In this document: positions 34,707 to 35,540 of the stretch, one piece after another
Numbering within the stretch: the stretch's first letter is position 1
How the letters are laid out: every line of letters starts with the position of its first letter
NCBI GenBank assembly: GCA_027020915.1
Contig: JALUVF010000119.1
Coordinates: forward strand, 1-35,540
Origin: a bacterium
GTDB lineage: Bacteria; Thermosulfidibacterota; Thermosulfidibacteria; Thermosulfidibacterales; B14-G1
Length of the DNA: 35,540 nt
Reading direction: 5' to 3'
Program-made: the position numbers and the translations under genes
Notes under the pieces: generated by a model
The model's database searches: none
Told to the model about the DNA's origin: nothing
Seen by the model: the letters and a program-made list of their open reading frames with translations, nothing else

Positions 34707-35384
34707 GTGGTGGTCCAAAAACTCCACCCTTGGAACCTCTCCCCCCAGGAGGCCGTTAAACTCCAGAAGGAGCTAGCCTCCATGGTGAGGGAAGACCCCC
34801 TGGATCTGGAACACATCCACCTCATAGGAGGGGTGGACGTCTCCTTCTCCAGGGGAGACAAAACCGGCTACGCTGCAGTGGTGATCATGGAGTACCCCTC
34901 CCTCCGGATAGTGGAAACCGCCGGCGTTAAAGGTCCCCTGGGAATGCCTTACATCCCCGGTCTCCTCTCCTTCAGGGAGGCCCCCCTCCTCTTGGAGGCA
35001 CTGATGAAGCTGAAGAAAGACCCCCAGGTGATCCTGGTAGACGGTAACGGAATCGCCCATCCCCGGGGCCTGGGCATTGCATCCCACCTGGGAGTCCTCA
35101 CAGACATGCCCACCGTGGGTTGCGCCAAGAGCCGCCTCCTGGGTTCTCACCAGGAGCCAGGTCCCGGAAAGGGAGAATGGGTCCCCTGGCACCACGAAGG
35201 GAAGACCCTGGGAGCAGTTCTCAGAACTCGAAAAGGGGTGAAGCCCATCTATGTGTCCATTGGGCACAGGGTGACCTTGCGGGATGCTTTGAACCTGGTC
35301 CTTTCCTGCTGTCCCAGGTATCGTATCCCGGAACCCATCAGAGCAGCCCACAGGGAAGTGAACCGACTGCGTCAGGAGGGGTGA
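34707..35384 (+). CDS. nfi: Endonuclease V (deoxyinosine 3' endonuclease)
   Basis: Nicks DNA one base 3' of deoxyinosine to start repair of deaminated adenine. The 225-residue RNase H-like protein has the catalytic Asp in GGVDVSFSRGD, the second block PYIPGLLSFREAPLLLEAL, the core DGNGIAHPRGLGIASHLGVL (catalytic Asp and the DG-G-HPR motif), VGCAKSRLLG and PIYVSIGHRVTLRDAL. The start is GTG 34707, with a second GTG directly after it and a weak ribosome site; coupling to purB, which ends 7 bases earlier, may help. The DciA-like gene begins right after its TGA. Confidence 0.93.
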   Translation: MVVQKLHPWNLSPQEAVKLQKELASMVREDPLDLEHIHLIGGVDVSFSRGDKTGYAAVVIMEYPSLRIVETAGVKGPLGMPYIPGLLSFREAPLLLEALMKLKKDPQVILVDGNGIAHPRGLGIASHLGVLTDMPTVGCAKSRLLGSHQEPGPGKGEWVPWHHEGKTLGAVLRTRKGVKPIYVSIGHRVTLRDALNLVLSCCPRYRIPEPIRAAHREVNRLRQEG

Positions 35385-35540
35385 GTGAGCCAGGAAAGCC
35401 TCAAGAGCATAAAGGAGATTCTGGAAAGGATCACCAGCCAGAAGGAGTGGGAAAAGGGAGGCACCATCCTGCGCTGGCGAGACCTGTGGCGTAAGTGTGT
35501 TGGTCCTTATGTGGCCGGAAAGACAGAAGTGGTGGGAGTC
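35385..35540 (+). CDS. DciA-like (DUF721) protein, N-terminal part
   Basis: A partial gene of 52 codons running off the right edge. GTG 35385 directly follows the endonuclease V TGA, with GGAGG at 35375-35379. The visible protein is helical at first (SQESLKSIKEILERI) and then reads ILRWRDLWRKCVGPYVAGKTEVVGV, the W...VVG..lA..T pattern of DUF721/DciA proteins. DciA assists loading of the DnaB replicative helicase in bacteria lacking DnaC/DnaI. The family match rests on a short stretch. Confidence 0.7.
   Translation, partial: MSQESLKSIKEILERITSQKEWEKGGTILRWRDLWRKCVGPYVAGKTEVVGV

Overview
The window looks like chromosome of a Gram-negative anaerobe, probably thermophilic and of deltaproteobacterial / Desulfobacterota type. 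This is inferred from the lipid A genes (lpxI, lpxB, an MsbA-like exporter), a flavodiiron protein, electron-transfer-flavoprotein-linked acyl-CoA chemistry and heavy use of AGG/AGA arginine codons; no rRNA or taxonomic marker is present to prove it. I see no insertion sequence, integrase, prophage or CRISPR array.

Layout. 1-2776 (minus): the truncated start of a small membrane protein, a SAM methyltransferase and a PAS-GAF-PAS-HD-GYP signalling protein. 3165-11239 (plus): gltX, an ArsR-type regulator and a five-gene CoA-thioester cluster (acyl-CoA dehydrogenase homologue, etfB, etfA, a 4-hydroxybutyryl-CoA dehydratase homologue and a PaaK-like ligase), closed by a strong intrinsic terminator. 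20852-11316 (minus): a nine-gene cell-envelope operon (ATP-grasp protein, lpxI, lpxB, msbA-like, acyltransferase, sfsA, YdbH-like AsmA-type protein, YdbL-like lipoprotein, DUF3147 protein). 20947-22869 (plus): tRNA-Phe heading trxA, an FmdB-type zinc ribbon, ruvX and coaX. 22885-25417: a minus-strand orphan, then tgt and an eIF2B-like protein. 25418-27851: a long AT-rich leader, a SatP-type acetate transporter and a flavodiiron protein. 27884-31769: an SppA-like lipoprotein protease divergent from a UPF0182 membrane protein. 33136-31717 (minus): tRNA-Leu, queF and a UbiA prenyltransferase. 33281-35540 (plus): purB, endonuclease V and the start of a DciA-like gene.

How the genes work together. 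The envelope operon combines late lipid A synthesis (LpxI, LpxB), export (MsbA-like), a lipid acyltransferase and a YdbH/YdbL-type pair implicated in intermembrane phospholipid traffic. QueF and Tgt are two steps of queuosine formation at separate loci. The most intriguing part is the CoA cluster at 4658-11239. Its acyl-CoA dehydrogenase homologue has Gly where the catalytic Glu is expected, and its AbfD homologue has Tyr where a His iron-sulfur ligand is expected. The cluster therefore looks like a coherent pathway on an unidentified acyl-CoA, not simple 4-hydroxybutyrate or butyrate metabolism.

Promoter-like signals are unusually readable. Divergent promoters for tRNA-Phe and the envelope operon share one -35 hexamer, and inverted repeats sit on or beside the promoters of the CoA cluster, the transporter and the flavodiiron gene.
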